Positions 27,491-38,921 of a DNA stretch of 64,000 bases are shown in pieces. Both the position numbers and the translations under genes were made by a program. How positions within the stretch are numbered: position 1 is the stretch's first letter; each line of letters begins with the position of its first letter. The notes beneath the pieces are model-generated. The model did not search any database, had not been told where the DNA came from, and worked only from the letters and a program-made list of their open reading frames with translations. The stretch is from the NCBI RefSeq assembly GCF_012271765.1, contig NZ_VRKO01000016.1:496001-560000 (forward strand), given 5' to 3'. This stretch comes from Erwinia rhapontici (lineage in GTDB: Bacteria; Pseudomonadota; Gammaproteobacteria; Enterobacterales; Enterobacteriaceae).

Positions 27491-28582
27491 TTACAGCATT
27501 ATCGTCATCAGATAGGCAATGAATAACGCCAGATGGGCGGCGCCATTCAACACATTCGTGCGTCCGGTCGAAAACGAAATCTGACACAGTAACAGCGCGG
27601 CAATCATCACCACCATCTGCGGTGGTTCAAGGCCAAAGATCAGCTGCTGCCCTGTCAGGGTCGCTATCAGCGTCACCGCAGGCACTGTCAGTGAAATTGT
27701 CGCCAGCACGGACCCGAAGAACAGGTTCATTGCGCGCTGCACCTGGTTCGCCAGCACCGCTTTAATTGCCCCCAATCCTTCAGGTGAGAGGATCAGTAAC
27801 GCCACCAGGAAGCCGGTGAACTGTTCCGGTGCTTTCACCTCGGTCAGCAATGACTCCAGCGTATTCGCATTCATCTTAGTGACGGCAATCACCGCGACCA
27901 GATGCACCAGCAACCAGACGGTGTGCCAGGTGCTGGAATGCGCCGATGGCTTGCCATGATGCGGATCATCGCCTTCATCTTCATGCTCATAAACAAACAG
28001 ACTCTGATGTGTTTTGGTCTGGATCAGCAGGAATACCCAGTACATAGCGGCTGAAATCCCGGAAACCAGCAGCGCCTGTCCAATGGAAAAGTTACCGCCG
28101 GGCAGGGCATTCGGAAACACCAGTACAATAATGCCAAGCGGAAAAATCGCGATAAGATACTGTTTGACCCCGGCCAGATTCACATACTGCGTGGCGAATT
28201 TACGCCCCCCCAGCAACAGGGCAAAGCCCACCAGGCCACAGGTCACAATCATAATGATGGAGTAGAGGGTATCGCGCATCAGTGCCGGGGCAGCGTCGCC
28301 GGTCGCCATCAGCGCGGATATCAGACTCACTTCAAGAATAACAACGGAAAGGCTCAGGATCAGCGAGCCGTAAGGTTCGCCCAGACGATGTGCCAGTACG
28401 TCCGCATGACGTACCACGCTGAAGGCGCTGCTGAGGATGGCAACAAGGGCTATCAGGTTAATGCCGATGACCAGTGGCAGGGAATCTGTAGTGCCCCAGA
28501 ACCACAAAATAATCAGAGCGATGACAGGGAAGGTAAGGGAATACTCGGTGTGGCGGGTTTTACTGCTCTCGTGCGCACTCAT
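27491..28582 (-). CDS. chaA: Sodium-potassium/proton antiporter ChaA
   Basis: A 363-residue inner-membrane protein of the calcium/cation antiporter family. The ATG at 28582 follows AAGGAG nine bases upstream, giving a length like E. coli ChaA (366). It has eleven or so hydrophobic helices and the acidic alpha-repeat motifs SVVILEVSLISALMATGD and LLILSPEGLGAIKAV that line the transport path. An acidic, His-rich loop (YEHEDEGDDPHHGK) lies mid-protein. It exports Na+, K+ or Ca2+ at alkaline pH. It is divergent from chaB. Confidence 0.95.
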   Translation of the reverse strand: MSAHESSKTRHTEYSLTFPVIALIILWFWGTTDSLPLVIGINLIALVAILSSAFSVVRHADVLAHRLGEPYGSLILSLSVVILEVSLISALMATGDAAPALMRDTLYSIIMIVTCGLVGFALLLGGRKFATQYVNLAGVKQYLIAIFPLGIIVLVFPNALPGGNFSIGQALLVSGISAAMYWVFLLIQTKTHQSLFVYEHEDEGDDPHHGKPSAHSSTWHTVWLLVHLVAVIAVTKMNANTLESLLTEVKAPEQFTGFLVALLILSPEGLGAIKAVLANQVQRAMNLFFGSVLATISLTVPAVTLIATLTGQQLIFGLEPPQMVVMIAALLLCQISFSTGRTNVLNGAAHLALFIAYLMTIML

Positions 28583-28975
28583 AGGCAAACGCTCCTTATC
28601 TGTATCCTGTTGGCCTGAAGTTGGCGAGGATCGCCACAGGCCTATTAAACATAGTCTGACAATATGAAAGACAAGTGGCGAAAGTATAACCTTTTTTTGC
28701 ACAGGCCTTTAAGATATTTACGCGGTTTTACGGTTTGGCTTAATAATTATCTCGTAGCGTGTATTTGTTGCTGTTTAGATTCTATCTCAATGAAAGTACG
28801 CTGAGTTTATTATCCCCATAAAATTTTTAAGGGCATTAAGGGAGCATTATTGTATGCGATCATAGGGTAAATAATGCATTTTGTAGCGATATCTTCTTAA
28901 TGGGCTGTAAAGACCCTGCTGGAAAAATATTCTGCTTGTACCAGGCTTATCAGAGGCCCTGAAAAGAGATAAAAC
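28583..28975. promoter_or_regulatory. chaA-chaB divergent intergenic region
   Basis: This 393 bp AT-rich spacer carries the promoters of leftward chaA and rightward chaB. No gene, strong hairpin or named operator was recognised. Confidence 0.4.
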
Positions 28976-29203
28976 ATGCCCTATAATAATCGCAGTGCGT
29001 TACCCGACAGCGTCAGACATGTTCTGCCTGCGCATGCCCAGGATATCTATCTGGAAGCCTTTAACAGCGCCTGGGAGCAGTATAAAGATAAAGAGGACAG
29101 GCGCGGCGATGACTCACGTGAAGAGGTGGCGCATAAAGTCGCGTGGGCGGCTGTGAAGCACCAGTATCAGAAGGGGGATGACGACAAGTGGCATAAGAAA
29201 TGA
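28976..29203 (+). CDS. chaB: ChaB family protein
   Basis: A 75-residue acidic cytosolic protein that lines up with E. coli ChaB over its full length (DSVRHVLPAHAQDIYLEAF, EDRRGDDSREEVAHKVAWAA, GDDDKWHKK). ChaB is regarded as a regulator of the ChaA antiporter. In E. coli chaC follows directly; here the sucrose regulon lies between chaB and chaC. Confidence 0.95.
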   Translation: MPYNNRSALPDSVRHVLPAHAQDIYLEAFNSAWEQYKDKEDRRGDDSREEVAHKVAWAAVKHQYQKGDDDKWHKK

Positions 29204-29245
29204 CCAGGCGTTGCATCGATGAGGTGAACGCCCGGGAGGTATGGC

Positions 29246-30265
29246 TTAGCCTGCAGCGGTTGCACGCCGCCATTTCAGGCGCGCCGGCAGCCAGCGTTGG
29301 GTGACCTCCGGCGTCTGCTCGTCAATAAGCTGCGTCACCATCTCAAAACAGTTCCAGGCCAGCAGCCGCTCATCCTGAGCTACGGTATCAATACGTACTG
29401 ATAATGCATCATACAGATAGTGGTCGTCGAAGCTGCTGAGGTGCATCGGCGTGTTCAGCAAGTCATGCTGGCTGAGGTAGCGCAGTACGCCTTCCTGAAG
29501 CCCGCAGGCGGCACAGAACAGCGCCTGAGGCACACGTCCCAGCCGTGAATAGAGTTCTGCAAATAACTCATAGCCAGAGCTGGCATGATAATGACCGTGC
29601 ATAATCCATTCCGGTTTCACCTCGACTCCCGCACGCTCCAGCCCGAGACGGAACCCGGCCAGGCGATCGCGGGTGGGAGAAATGCGCGGCTGGCCACCAA
29701 AGAAATAAATCTCGTCATACCCTTCGCGTGCGACCGCTTCCATCAGCGTGGCGGTGGGGCCGGTCGCATCGGTGATCACCAGCGGCAGCGTCGACTCGCC
29801 CAGATGACGGTCAAAAAGCACCACTGGCAGCTGCTGGTTAATTTTCTGGTACTCGGTATCGTTTAGCTGACTTGAGGCGACAATCAGGGCGTCGACCTGG
29901 CGCTGGATCAGGTTATTGACCGCCAGCGTTTCCTGGCTGGCATTTTCTGCCGTGCAGGCGATCAGCAGCTGTAAACCTGCATCACGGCACAGCATCTCGA
30001 GTTCGTGAGAGAAACGGGCAAACCCCTGGTTGGTCATTTCCGGTACGACCAGCCCGATGGTGTTGCTGCGGGCAGAGTTGAGGGCGCGTGCGTGGATACT
30101 TGGCTGATAATGCTGCTGACGGGCGATCTCCAGCACGCGTTCACGTGTCGCTTCGGCCACGCGCAGCTCTTTCCCACGGCCATTGAGGACCAGACTGGCG
30201 GTAGATTTAGAAACGCCCGCCAGCCGGGCAATATCGTTAATCGTGATACGTTTGTTTTTAGTCAC
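29246..30265 (-). CDS. scrR: Sucrose operon repressor (LacI family)
   Basis: A 339-residue repressor with a LacI helix-turn-helix ([20 protein letters not shown]), hinge helix region around residue 50-60 and a sugar-binding core. Long stretches ([55 protein letters not shown]) match my recollection of ScrR of enteric sucrose regulons. It should bind palindromes of type GCTAAACCGGTTTAGC, several of which lie before scrY and scrK, with fructose or fructose 1-phosphate as inducer. It is the last gene of the leftward scrY-scrA-scrB-scrR series, 28 bp after scrB. Confidence 0.93.
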   Translation of the reverse strand: MTKNKRITINDIARLAGVSKSTASLVLNGRGKELRVAEATRERVLEIARQQHYQPSIHARALNSARSNTIGLVVPEMTNQGFARFSHELEMLCRDAGLQLLIACTAENASQETLAVNNLIQRQVDALIVASSQLNDTEYQKINQQLPVVLFDRHLGESTLPLVITDATGPTATLMEAVAREGYDEIYFFGGQPRISPTRDRLAGFRLGLERAGVEVKPEWIMHGHYHASSGYELFAELYSRLGRVPQALFCAACGLQEGVLRYLSQHDLLNTPMHLSSFDDHYLYDALSVRIDTVAQDERLLAWNCFEMVTQLIDEQTPEVTQRWLPARLKWRRATAAG

Positions 30266-30293
30266 AGTGGCTTACGTGTGAGGGCTCATCGGC

Positions 30294-31703
30294 TTATTCT
30301 ATCATGCATTGCTGCAAGCTCCAGTGACGCAGCCCGATCTCTCCCGTGCCACTAAAATGCAACTCAGGGTTTGCGGACGGGAAATAGCGTGACGACATGA
30401 CGGCTTCCCCCTCGTTAATGAAGATTTCTACGCTGGAGCGATCGCACATCAAGCGCAGCGTACGCACCTCACCCCGCCAGTGACGTTCTTCGGATTCACC
30501 GCTGCGCAGATTGTTGCGCCGCAGCGTCACGCCCTGAGCATGGATCGCCAGGTGTAATTCCCCCGCGAAATCAAGTTCACAGGCGCCGCTAACGGTCAGC
30601 GCCAGCTCGGCGCTGTTAACGGGCAGGGCAGGCAGCGTTTCCGCGCTGCCCGTACACTGGGTCTCTTCACCGCGCAGCTGTTGCAGTTCACGGGCGGGCT
30701 GCTGATACAACCGGTCACCTTGTAGCGTCAGCTCACGCGGACAGGTCATGATATGCATCCAGCCATTTGCCTGTGTGGGCTGGAAGAACTCATCGCCGTC
30801 AGGGATCCCCATCCAGCCAATCAGCAGACGGCGACCGTCGTCGCTGAGGCAGGTTTGCGGTGCGTAAAACTCAAACCCCAGGTCAAGCTCGTGGAACTCA
30901 TCATGACGGAACTGATGGGTGTTGTAGTCGAAGGAACCGCAGAAATAGCCACTCTGGAAGGTATTGCGCCAGCGCCACTCTTCAGACGGCAGCCCCTGCG
31001 GGCAAACCACCAGCACGCTGCGGCCATCCAGTTCAAACAGGTCAGGGCACTCCCACATATAGCCGAACTCGCCCAGCCCGTTCACGTGGCTTCCGGCAAT
31101 TTCACCCAGCGATGTCCACTGATGCAGATCGGGGGAACGGAACAGCAGAACCTTGCCCTGCAACGCCAGATCCTGTGCACCCAGCACCATGTACCACAGG
31201 CCGTCGTGCTGCCAGACTTTCGGGTCACGGACGTGGCCAGTGTAGCCTTCCGGTAAGGCCAGCACCGGGCCATGCTTATGGAATTCACCCTGTTCGTCAC
31301 GCGTGGCCAGGCACTGCCAGGCGGTGCGGCTGCCATCGTCAAACTTGACGTTTCCGGTGTAGAGCAGCGTCATCACCCCCTGGTTATCGACCGCGCTGCC
31401 GGAGTAACAGCCGTGGCTTTCATAGGATTCGGAAGGCGCCAGCGCCAGCGGTTCATGCCGCCAGTTGACCAAATCCGCCGAACTCCACTGGCCCCAGAAC
31501 TTGGCGCCATGCGCGCAGGCCAGTGGGTTCCACTGATAGCACAGCACGTAGCGCTGATTGAAGTGGATAAATCCGTTCGGGTCGTTCATTAACCCGACCG
31601 GCGGGGCAAGATGCCACGCCGGACGATGATGATCGGCTGCCGCACGCTGCTGGCCGGAGAGGACCGCCCGCAACGCCTGTTTGAGCAGGTGGGCTTCACT
31701 CAT
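30294..31703 (-). CDS. scrB: Sucrose-6-phosphate hydrolase (GH32 invertase)
   Basis: A 469-residue cytosolic glycoside hydrolase of family 32. The nucleophile aspartate is in LMNDPNGFIHF, the transition-state aspartate in HVRDPKVW and the acid/base glutamate in MWECPDLFEL. A C-terminal beta-sandwich module follows (~330-469). It splits the sucrose 6-phosphate delivered by ScrA into glucose 6-phosphate and fructose. The start overlaps the scrA stop by 4 bp. Confidence 0.95.
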   Translation of the reverse strand: MSEAHLLKQALRAVLSGQQRAAADHHRPAWHLAPPVGLMNDPNGFIHFNQRYVLCYQWNPLACAHGAKFWGQWSSADLVNWRHEPLALAPSESYESHGCYSGSAVDNQGVMTLLYTGNVKFDDGSRTAWQCLATRDEQGEFHKHGPVLALPEGYTGHVRDPKVWQHDGLWYMVLGAQDLALQGKVLLFRSPDLHQWTSLGEIAGSHVNGLGEFGYMWECPDLFELDGRSVLVVCPQGLPSEEWRWRNTFQSGYFCGSFDYNTHQFRHDEFHELDLGFEFYAPQTCLSDDGRRLLIGWMGIPDGDEFFQPTQANGWMHIMTCPRELTLQGDRLYQQPARELQQLRGEETQCTGSAETLPALPVNSAELALTVSGACELDFAGELHLAIHAQGVTLRRNNLRSGESEERHWRGEVRTLRLMCDRSSVEIFINEGEAVMSSRYFPSANPELHFSGTGEIGLRHWSLQQCMIE

Positions 31704-33073
31704 GCTTTCACCTCAAATTTGATTTTCAACAGCAGTGACAGGACAAACGCCGTGCCGAAGGCGATAACCATGCCGATGAGATAATTGAGCATTGAACTGG
31801 CCTGCACAATCGCCATGCCAGGCAGTGCGGTTAGCCCTACGGCGGTCATATTCACGTGCATCGTCACGACCCAGGCACCGCCGAGCGCGCCACCCACCAG
31901 TCCGGCGATAAACGGTTTAATATAGCGCAGATTCACCCCGAAAATGGCGGCCTCGGTAATGCCCAGCATCGCCGAAAAAGCGGAGGGCAGTACGATACTG
32001 CGCACTTTGATATCACGGGTTTTAAACCACACCGCCAGGCAGGCCCCTCCCTGCGCCACGTTCGCCATGGACCAGATCGGTAACAGGAAATTGACGCCAA
32101 TCGACGGGTTGCCGAGTAATCCGGCCTCGATGGCATGGAAACTGTGGTGGATGCCGGTGATGACAATCACCGAATAAAGACCACCAAACAGCAATCCGGC
32201 CAGCCAGCCCGCATGGGCGATCAGCGTACTGAGAACCAGTGAAATGCCATCCCCGAGCATACGTCCTGCCGGGCCGATGATCAGCAGGGCGATAAAGCCG
32301 GAGATAATCACGGTCAGGAACGGGGTCAGGATAATATCCAGCGCATCCGGGATCACCCGACGCAGCCGCTTCTCGCAGTGGCTCATAAACCACACGGCCA
32401 GCAGCACCGGGAACACCGTTCCCTGATAGCCGATCATCGCAATTTCCAGCCCAAAGAAATTCATGGTATGGAAACCGCTGGCCACGCCCCAGGCATTGGT
32501 CAGCGCCGGGTGCGTGAGGATGCCACCCAGCGTGGCACCCAGATAGGGGTTGCCGCCAAACTCACGGGCGGCGGTAAAGCCGATCAGGATGGGCAGAATG
32601 ATAAAGGCTGCCGAGCTGCACATATCCAGCATGATAAACAGCGCGCTACCGGCATCTACCCAGCCGTAGGTTTTCACCATCCCCAGCAGGCCCATCAGCA
32701 GGCCTGAAGCGACGATCGCCGGAATAATCGGCACAAAAATATTCGATAATACCCGGGCAATCCGCTGGAAGGGATTCAGCTTCTGTGCCGCGATATCGGC
32801 CGCTTCGCTCTTGCTGGACTCGTTAATCCCGGCTTCCTTCACAAAAGCGGCGTGGACTTTGTTGACGATGCCGCTGCCGAAGATCACCTGCATCTGCCCG
32901 GCGTTGCGGAAGCAGCCTTTGACCCCTTCCAGCGCCTCAATGGCGTCTTTCTGCACTAACTCATCATCGACCATCACCAGCCGCAGACGCGTGGCGCAGT
33001 GCGCGGCGCTGGCAATATTTTCCCGACCACCGAGTAACGGCAGCAGTTCCCGGGCAATTTTTTCAAAATCCAT
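31700..33073 (-). CDS. scrA: Sucrose-specific PTS enzyme IIBC
   Basis: A 457-residue inner-membrane permease. The N-terminal EIIB domain carries the phosphorylated cysteine in SAAHCATRLRL (Cys26); the EIIC domain fills residues ~110-455 with about ten membrane segments. No EIIA domain is attached, as in enteric ScrA, which uses glucose EIIA (Crr). The start at 33073 gives the usual MDFEKIARELLPLLGG; a second ATG one codon upstream is possible. Confidence 0.94.
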   Translation of the reverse strand: MDFEKIARELLPLLGGRENIASAAHCATRLRLVMVDDELVQKDAIEALEGVKGCFRNAGQMQVIFGSGIVNKVHAAFVKEAGINESSKSEAADIAAQKLNPFQRIARVLSNIFVPIIPAIVASGLLMGLLGMVKTYGWVDAGSALFIMLDMCSSAAFIILPILIGFTAAREFGGNPYLGATLGGILTHPALTNAWGVASGFHTMNFFGLEIAMIGYQGTVFPVLLAVWFMSHCEKRLRRVIPDALDIILTPFLTVIISGFIALLIIGPAGRMLGDGISLVLSTLIAHAGWLAGLLFGGLYSVIVITGIHHSFHAIEAGLLGNPSIGVNFLLPIWSMANVAQGGACLAVWFKTRDIKVRSIVLPSAFSAMLGITEAAIFGVNLRYIKPFIAGLVGGALGGAWVVTMHVNMTAVGLTALPGMAIVQASSMLNYLIGMVIAFGTAFVLSLLLKIKFEVKA

Positions 33074-33105
33074 CATGTCACCTTTTATTTATTGTGATGA
33101 GGTCA

Positions 33106-34746
<1,641 letters not shown>

Positions 34747-34802
34747 AGTGTGATCGGGTTGGCAGTTTAGCGTGTGTTGGTGGGGGGCCTGGGCAGGCGG
34801 GG

Positions 34803-35490
34803 TTAAGGTCAAGGTCAATGTTTTAAGGTCAACGTCAACGTCTTAAGGTCAAGGGCATTTCGCTTTCCCGCTACGCGGGCTGAGCGACCCAGGGCGGCCA
34901 GTCGCCGCCGCCCTGGGAACCCGGGCTTGCGGCAGGCGCATCGCCCGCTTTCAGCGGGTGCCCTCAGTCAAGCGGTTTTCCTGCCGGACCGGGCGTGACG
35001 GGACATCCCTGTCCCGGCTCACCCTCTCGCCGACGTCCTGTCGGCTCGTCCTGGAAATCCGCTCTCCTTCGGCGAGGCTTAATTGCCGCTCAAAAGGTCA
35101 AAATCAAAAGAAAAACCCAACACAGACAAAACAAAAAACCTTTCTGGGCTTTTAGTCATTTTGGTTTTTTTAATATTTGGGGTTTGACCTGGGTTTTGAT
35201 GTTGAGGCGGCAATTAAGCTGCGCTGAGGAAGTGATGTGAACCAGGATGAACCGCCAGGACGGCGGTGAAAGCTCGGGCCGGCACAGGGAGGTGCCGTCA
35301 CGAGCGGTCCGTCGGTGAACGGAGCTTGCGAAGGCACCCGCTGGAAGCGGGCGCAGCGCCTGCCGCAAGCCCGGGGTCAAGGGGCGGCGGCGACTGGCCG
35401 CCCCTTGTCGCTCAGCCCGCGCAGCGGGAAAGCGAAACGCCCTTGACCTTAAGACCTTGACCTTAAGACCTTGACCTTAAGACCTTGACG
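34803..35490. repeat. Large (~690 bp) imperfect inverted repeat with structured arms
   Basis: The left arm (34803-35093) and right arm (35202-35490) are diverged inverted copies. Each arm runs, from outside in, through TTAAGGTCAAGGTC-type tandem 14-mers, GCTTTCCCGCTACGCGGG, GGCGGCCAGTCGCCGCC, GGCTTGCGGCAGGCGC, CCCGCTTTCAGCGGGTGCC, a twin-hairpin motif and GCTTAATTGCCG. The 108-bp centre is AT-rich and contains pairable AAAAAACC / GGTTTTTT tracts. No credible ORF lies inside. It separates scrK from scrY, and by its centre it could terminate transcription in both directions. It looks like a non-autonomous, mobile palindromic element; no transposase is present. Confidence 0.8.
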
Positions 35491-35509
35491 TTGCCTTTCA
35501 GGTTGCCCG

Positions 35510-36430
35510 CTAAAATTTCATAAGATCACCAGCATAAGGCAGGGCGGTCATCGCCCCTTTGGCGGTCGTCGCCGCCGCACCACTGCGCTGTGCCTGTTGA
35601 ATGGCATCATCAAGCCGCTCAGGTACCAGCGGATGCGCTTCGGTCGCCAGCGCAGCCAACAGCCCGGCGACAAACGCGTCGCCCGCACCGGTGGTATCCA
35701 CCACCTCAACACGCGGGGCAGCCACGTGTTGAACAGACCCGGCCTGCCACAGGTACACACCCTGGCTGCCGCAGGTCACCAGCAGCAGTGAAGGTTGATA
35801 CTGTAGAGTGAAGCGATCGATGCCAGCCGCCATGTCGCGACACGTCGTCAGGGCGCAAAGCTCATCTTCTGACAGCTTGATAATATCGGCCAGCGCGAAG
35901 GCATCGGCCAGTACAGCGGCCATTTCCAGAGGGTCTGACCATAAATCATCGCGTAGATTCGGATCGAAACTGACCCATCCTCCAGCCATTTTTATCGCGC
36001 GCATCGCCTGCATCGCCGCGCTGCGTGAGGGTTCTGCACTCAGGGCGATGGAGCATAAATGCAGTCCTTCACCGGCATGGAAAGGAGGCAAACGGTCGGC
36101 ACTGAGAAACAGGTCAGCCGCAGGACGCACCATAAACGTAAACTGGCGTTCTCCCTCAGCATCCAGACTGACCAGTACCGTCGAGGTACGCTGACCCGGG
36201 GCGCGGTACATCCAGTCGATATTCACGTTTTCATGGTGCAGGGTCTGTTGCAGGAATTCACCAAAGGGGTCATCGCCAACGCAGCCGATAAAGGCGCTGT
36301 GGCCGCCAAGGCGGGCAATACCCACGGCCACATTGGCAGGGGCACCGCCGGGGCACTTCAGCAAATGTGTTTCCCCCTCGGGCAGGAGGTCTACTACCGC
36401 ATCGCCCAGTACCCAAATTTTCTTGCTCAT
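35510..36430 (-). CDS. scrK: Fructokinase of the sucrose regulon
   Basis: A 306-residue PfkB-family kinase that phosphorylates the fructose released by ScrB. N-terminal KIWVLGDAVVDLLPEGE and GGAPANVAVGIARLGG bind substrate; the catalytic TGAGDAF is near the C-terminus. The ATG at 36430 gives proper spacing to AGGA; an ATG two codons upstream is too close. In enteric bacteria scrK heads scrKYABR; here the inverted repeat intervenes before scrY, and scrK has its own ScrR-type operator. Confidence 0.94.
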   Translation of the reverse strand: MSKKIWVLGDAVVDLLPEGETHLLKCPGGAPANVAVGIARLGGHSAFIGCVGDDPFGEFLQQTLHHENVNIDWMYRAPGQRTSTVLVSLDAEGERQFTFMVRPAADLFLSADRLPPFHAGEGLHLCSIALSAEPSRSAAMQAMRAIKMAGGWVSFDPNLRDDLWSDPLEMAAVLADAFALADIIKLSEDELCALTTCRDMAAGIDRFTLQYQPSLLLVTCGSQGVYLWQAGSVQHVAAPRVEVVDTTGAGDAFVAGLLAALATEAHPLVPERLDDAIQQAQRSGAAATTAKGAMTALPYAGDLMKF

Positions 36431-36463
36431 TGTCATTATCCTGAAGTGGTTATCTGACGAAAA

Positions 36464-36479
36464 GCTAAACTGGTTTAGC
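36464..36479. promoter_or_regulatory. ScrR operator of scrK
   Basis: GCTAAACTGGTTTAGC is an almost perfect palindrome equal to the ScrR/LacI-type consensus. It lies 33 bp before the scrK start. The rest of 36431-36719 should also carry the chaC promoter; nothing else is recognisable. Confidence 0.75.
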
Positions 36480-36719
36480 AAAAAAATCAAAATTCTTTTA
36501 TCGTTTTGACGAGGGTTGGGTGAGAGAAGGCGTAAAGATTTTCCTCTGGCTGCCGATCACCTTAAGTGAAACTTTTTTCTTTTGTGATCGCCTTCAAACT
36601 TGATTGCGTACGCGGAAATGCATAAGGTCGTTAGTAGCATTCAGATGTTGCTGAAAACGAGACAATTCACGGAAGCAGTCAGGACAGCGTGGACGTCAAG
36701 CCAGGGTGTTGGAGGTGCA

Positions 36720-37397
36720 ATGTTAACAAGAGATTTCCTGTTACAGGCCGATTGTAAAACGGCTTTTGGCGATATCGAAGAGTCATTGTTGTGGACCAGT
36801 GAACAACGGGCTGCTTCGCTGGCGGCGGCGCTTGCCTGTCGCCCCGATCATAGCCCGGTATGGATTTTTGGCTACGGCTCCCTGATGTGGAACCCGGTAT
36901 TTGAAGCGGATGAAGTCGCTGCCGGTACGCTGAAAGGCTGGCACCGGGCGTTCTGTCTGCGGCTGACCGCCGGGCGCGGCACCGCCAGCCAGCCAGGACG
37001 TATGCTGGCGCTGAAAGAGGGCGGCCAAACCACCGGACTGGCATTCTGCCTGCCCGAGGAAAAGCTGCACGAAGAGCTGGAACTGCTGTGGAAGCGTGAG
37101 ATGATCACCGGCTGTTATCTGCCGACCTGGTGTGACATGGCGCTGGATGACGGGCGCACGGTAACCGCACTGGTGTTTGTGATGGACCCGCGTCACGCTC
37201 TGTATGAGCCGGACTCCTGCCCGAAAACCATCGCGCCTTTGATCGCACAAGCGAAAGGGCCATTGGGTACCAACGCGCAGTATCTGTTTTCGCTGGAAAC
37301 AGAGCTGAAGCAGCGGGGGATGCATGACGATTGTCTGACAGATCTGGTGCAGCGTGTGCGTGAATTACAGCAGTGCCACAATGGATTGGTGGGATAA
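36720..37397 (+). CDS. chaC: Glutathione-specific gamma-glutamylcyclotransferase ChaC
   Basis: A 225-residue cytosolic enzyme releasing 5-oxoproline from glutathione. The start at 36720 has an upstream GGAGG and gives MLTRDFLLQADCKTAFGDIE as in E. coli. It carries the substrate loop WIFGYGSLMWNP, AFCLRLTAGRGT and the catalytic glutamate region around LWKREMITG. It is separated from chaB by the sucrose genes. Confidence 0.94.
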   Translation: MLTRDFLLQADCKTAFGDIEESLLWTSEQRAASLAAALACRPDHSPVWIFGYGSLMWNPVFEADEVAAGTLKGWHRAFCLRLTAGRGTASQPGRMLALKEGGQTTGLAFCLPEEKLHEELELLWKREMITGCYLPTWCDMALDDGRTVTALVFVMDPRHALYEPDSCPKTIAPLIAQAKGPLGTNAQYLFSLETELKQRGMHDDCLTDLVQRVRELQQCHNGLVG

Positions 37398-37406
37398 CCG
37401 CATCGC

Positions 37407-37453
37407 GATGACCCACACGGAATAACGTCAAACGTGCATCCCGTGTGGGCATC
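37407..37453. terminator. Hairpin between convergent chaC and the T6SS-related operon
   Basis: GATG-a-CCCACACGG (37407-37420) pairs with CCGTGTGGG-CATC (37441-37453) around a 20-nt loop. It lies 10 bp after chaC and 12 bp before the kinase stop. There is no clear T-tract, so it may act as a bidirectional hairpin or mRNA end stabiliser. Confidence 0.45.
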
Positions 37454-37465
37454 GATCTCGCAGAA

Positions 37466-38887
37466 CTAGCGGCCCGGGTTAATTAACCAGGTGCCTGCAT
37501 GATCAATCTTCAACTGCTGACTGTGAACACCGGTTGATGTACGCACTTCCAGATGATAATCCCCCGCCGCCAGGTTCAACGACGCGTAACCGCTGTTGTT
37601 AGGCTTGACCTCCATCACGCTGCCGTTCAGCAGCAGAGAGTCGTTACCGCTCAGCTTCAGGTAGACGGTTGCCATTGCCGGCGCGCTGGCGACAGGTGTT
37701 TGCACGGTGGCGGTAACGCTGCCGGTGGTATTGCTGGCGGCAGCAGAATGCTCGGGTGCCACATTATCACCACGATTCAGTCCCCACACCAGGGCCGCTA
37801 CCGCGATGACCGCCAGACCGCTGAGTAACATCAACGGCCGCGACAGGCGTTTAGCCACGCGCGGTGCCATAACCGGCTCCATGGTGCCCGCAGCAGGATT
37901 AACCGCCAGCGCAACGGGTTCGGGGTCGGGTAACTGTGGCGGCTCTTCTTGCGGTACCACCACGTTACTCACCAGTTCACCCATTTCACTCACCGGAGAA
38001 TCGAGCAGGGCGGCCAGGTCATCAATGGACTGCGGACGCTGTTGCGGGTCCATCTGTAACGCCTGGTCAATCGCATTGAGCAGCGACAGGGAGTAGCCTT
38101 CCGGGCGTAATGTGCTGAGCGGCTGGTAGTGATCTTCGATGCAGCGCACCACGCTGACCGGCGGCGGATTGCCCGTAATCAGCGTATGCAGCACGGCGCC
38201 CAGCGCATAGATATCGGTCCAGGGACCCTGATCGCTGTCGCCTTCTTCGCTGTACTGTTCAATCGGCGCATAACCCGGTTTCAGCATAATCTCCGTTTCA
38301 TCGGAAAGGTTACCGATCTCTTTGCGCGCCGAACCGAAGTCGAGCAAGACCGGCAGTTGATTTTCCTGAATCTGAATATTATCCAGCGAGATATCACGGT
38401 GCAGATAACCAGCACGGTGGAGGGTATTGATGGCACCGAACAGCGGCGGGAGCAGATGGCGTATCCATGCCTCGTTAATGCTTTCCGGGCTGCCCTGTTG
38501 CCACTCTTTCAGCGTCATCCCACTGTAAAACAGCGTCCCCATATACGCGGTGCCGTTCTCTTCCCAGAAACGCAGGACGTGCAGCAGTCCCGGGTGATTA
38601 AACCGTGCCAGCAGACGTGCTTCCTGGATAAAACTGTTCAGTCCGGCGTTAAATAAGCGCTGGTAGCGTTCGCCGCGCAGCTGGATGGCGAGATCGTCGT
38701 TGCGGCTGGCCAGTGACACCGGCAGATACTCTTTGATCGCAATCGTCCGTTCCAGCAGGTGATCCCAGGCGCGGTACACAATGCCGAAACCGCCGCCACC
38801 GATCACTTCCTTGATTTCAAACTCATTAAAACGGTAGCCCGCCGGGAGGGCGTTCGGGACATTTTTTTGTTGTTCGTTTGCCGACAT
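37466..38887 (-). CDS. ppkA: PpkA-like serine/threonine protein kinase of a T6SS-related locus
   Basis: A 473-residue transmembrane Hanks-type kinase. The ATG at 38887 follows GGAG. The kinase domain spans residues ~18-290, with Gly-loop IGGGGFGIVYRA, catalytic Lys in TIAIKEY, LHRDISLDN loop, LLDFGSARK and GYAPIEQYS activation segment, so it should be active. A single membrane helix (LMLLSGLAVIAVAALVWGL, ~355-373) precedes a periplasmic Ala/Thr-rich linker and a PEGA-like beta domain. In T6SS, PpkA phosphorylates Fha and is countered by PppA; both partners are encoded upstream in the same operon. It is the last gene of the leftward series. Confidence 0.88.
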   Translation of the reverse strand: MSANEQQKNVPNALPAGYRFNEFEIKEVIGGGGFGIVYRAWDHLLERTIAIKEYLPVSLASRNDDLAIQLRGERYQRLFNAGLNSFIQEARLLARFNHPGLLHVLRFWEENGTAYMGTLFYSGMTLKEWQQGSPESINEAWIRHLLPPLFGAINTLHRAGYLHRDISLDNIQIQENQLPVLLDFGSARKEIGNLSDETEIMLKPGYAPIEQYSEEGDSDQGPWTDIYALGAVLHTLITGNPPPVSVVRCIEDHYQPLSTLRPEGYSLSLLNAIDQALQMDPQQRPQSIDDLAALLDSPVSEMGELVSNVVVPQEEPPQLPDPEPVALAVNPAAGTMEPVMAPRVAKRLSRPLMLLSGLAVIAVAALVWGLNRGDNVAPEHSAAASNTTGSVTATVQTPVASAPAMATVYLKLSGNDSLLLNGSVMEVKPNNSGYASLNLAAGDYHLEVRTSTGVHSQQLKIDHAGTWLINPGR

Positions 38888-38921
38888 AGTGAAACGCTCC
38901 TGGCGTCCTGATAAACGGGGT

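Noticed and set aside
35266..35460. Small ORF in the right arm of the inverted repeat
   Set aside because: The frame is formed by repeated hairpin sequence, has no ribosome-binding site, and is not conserved in the left arm.
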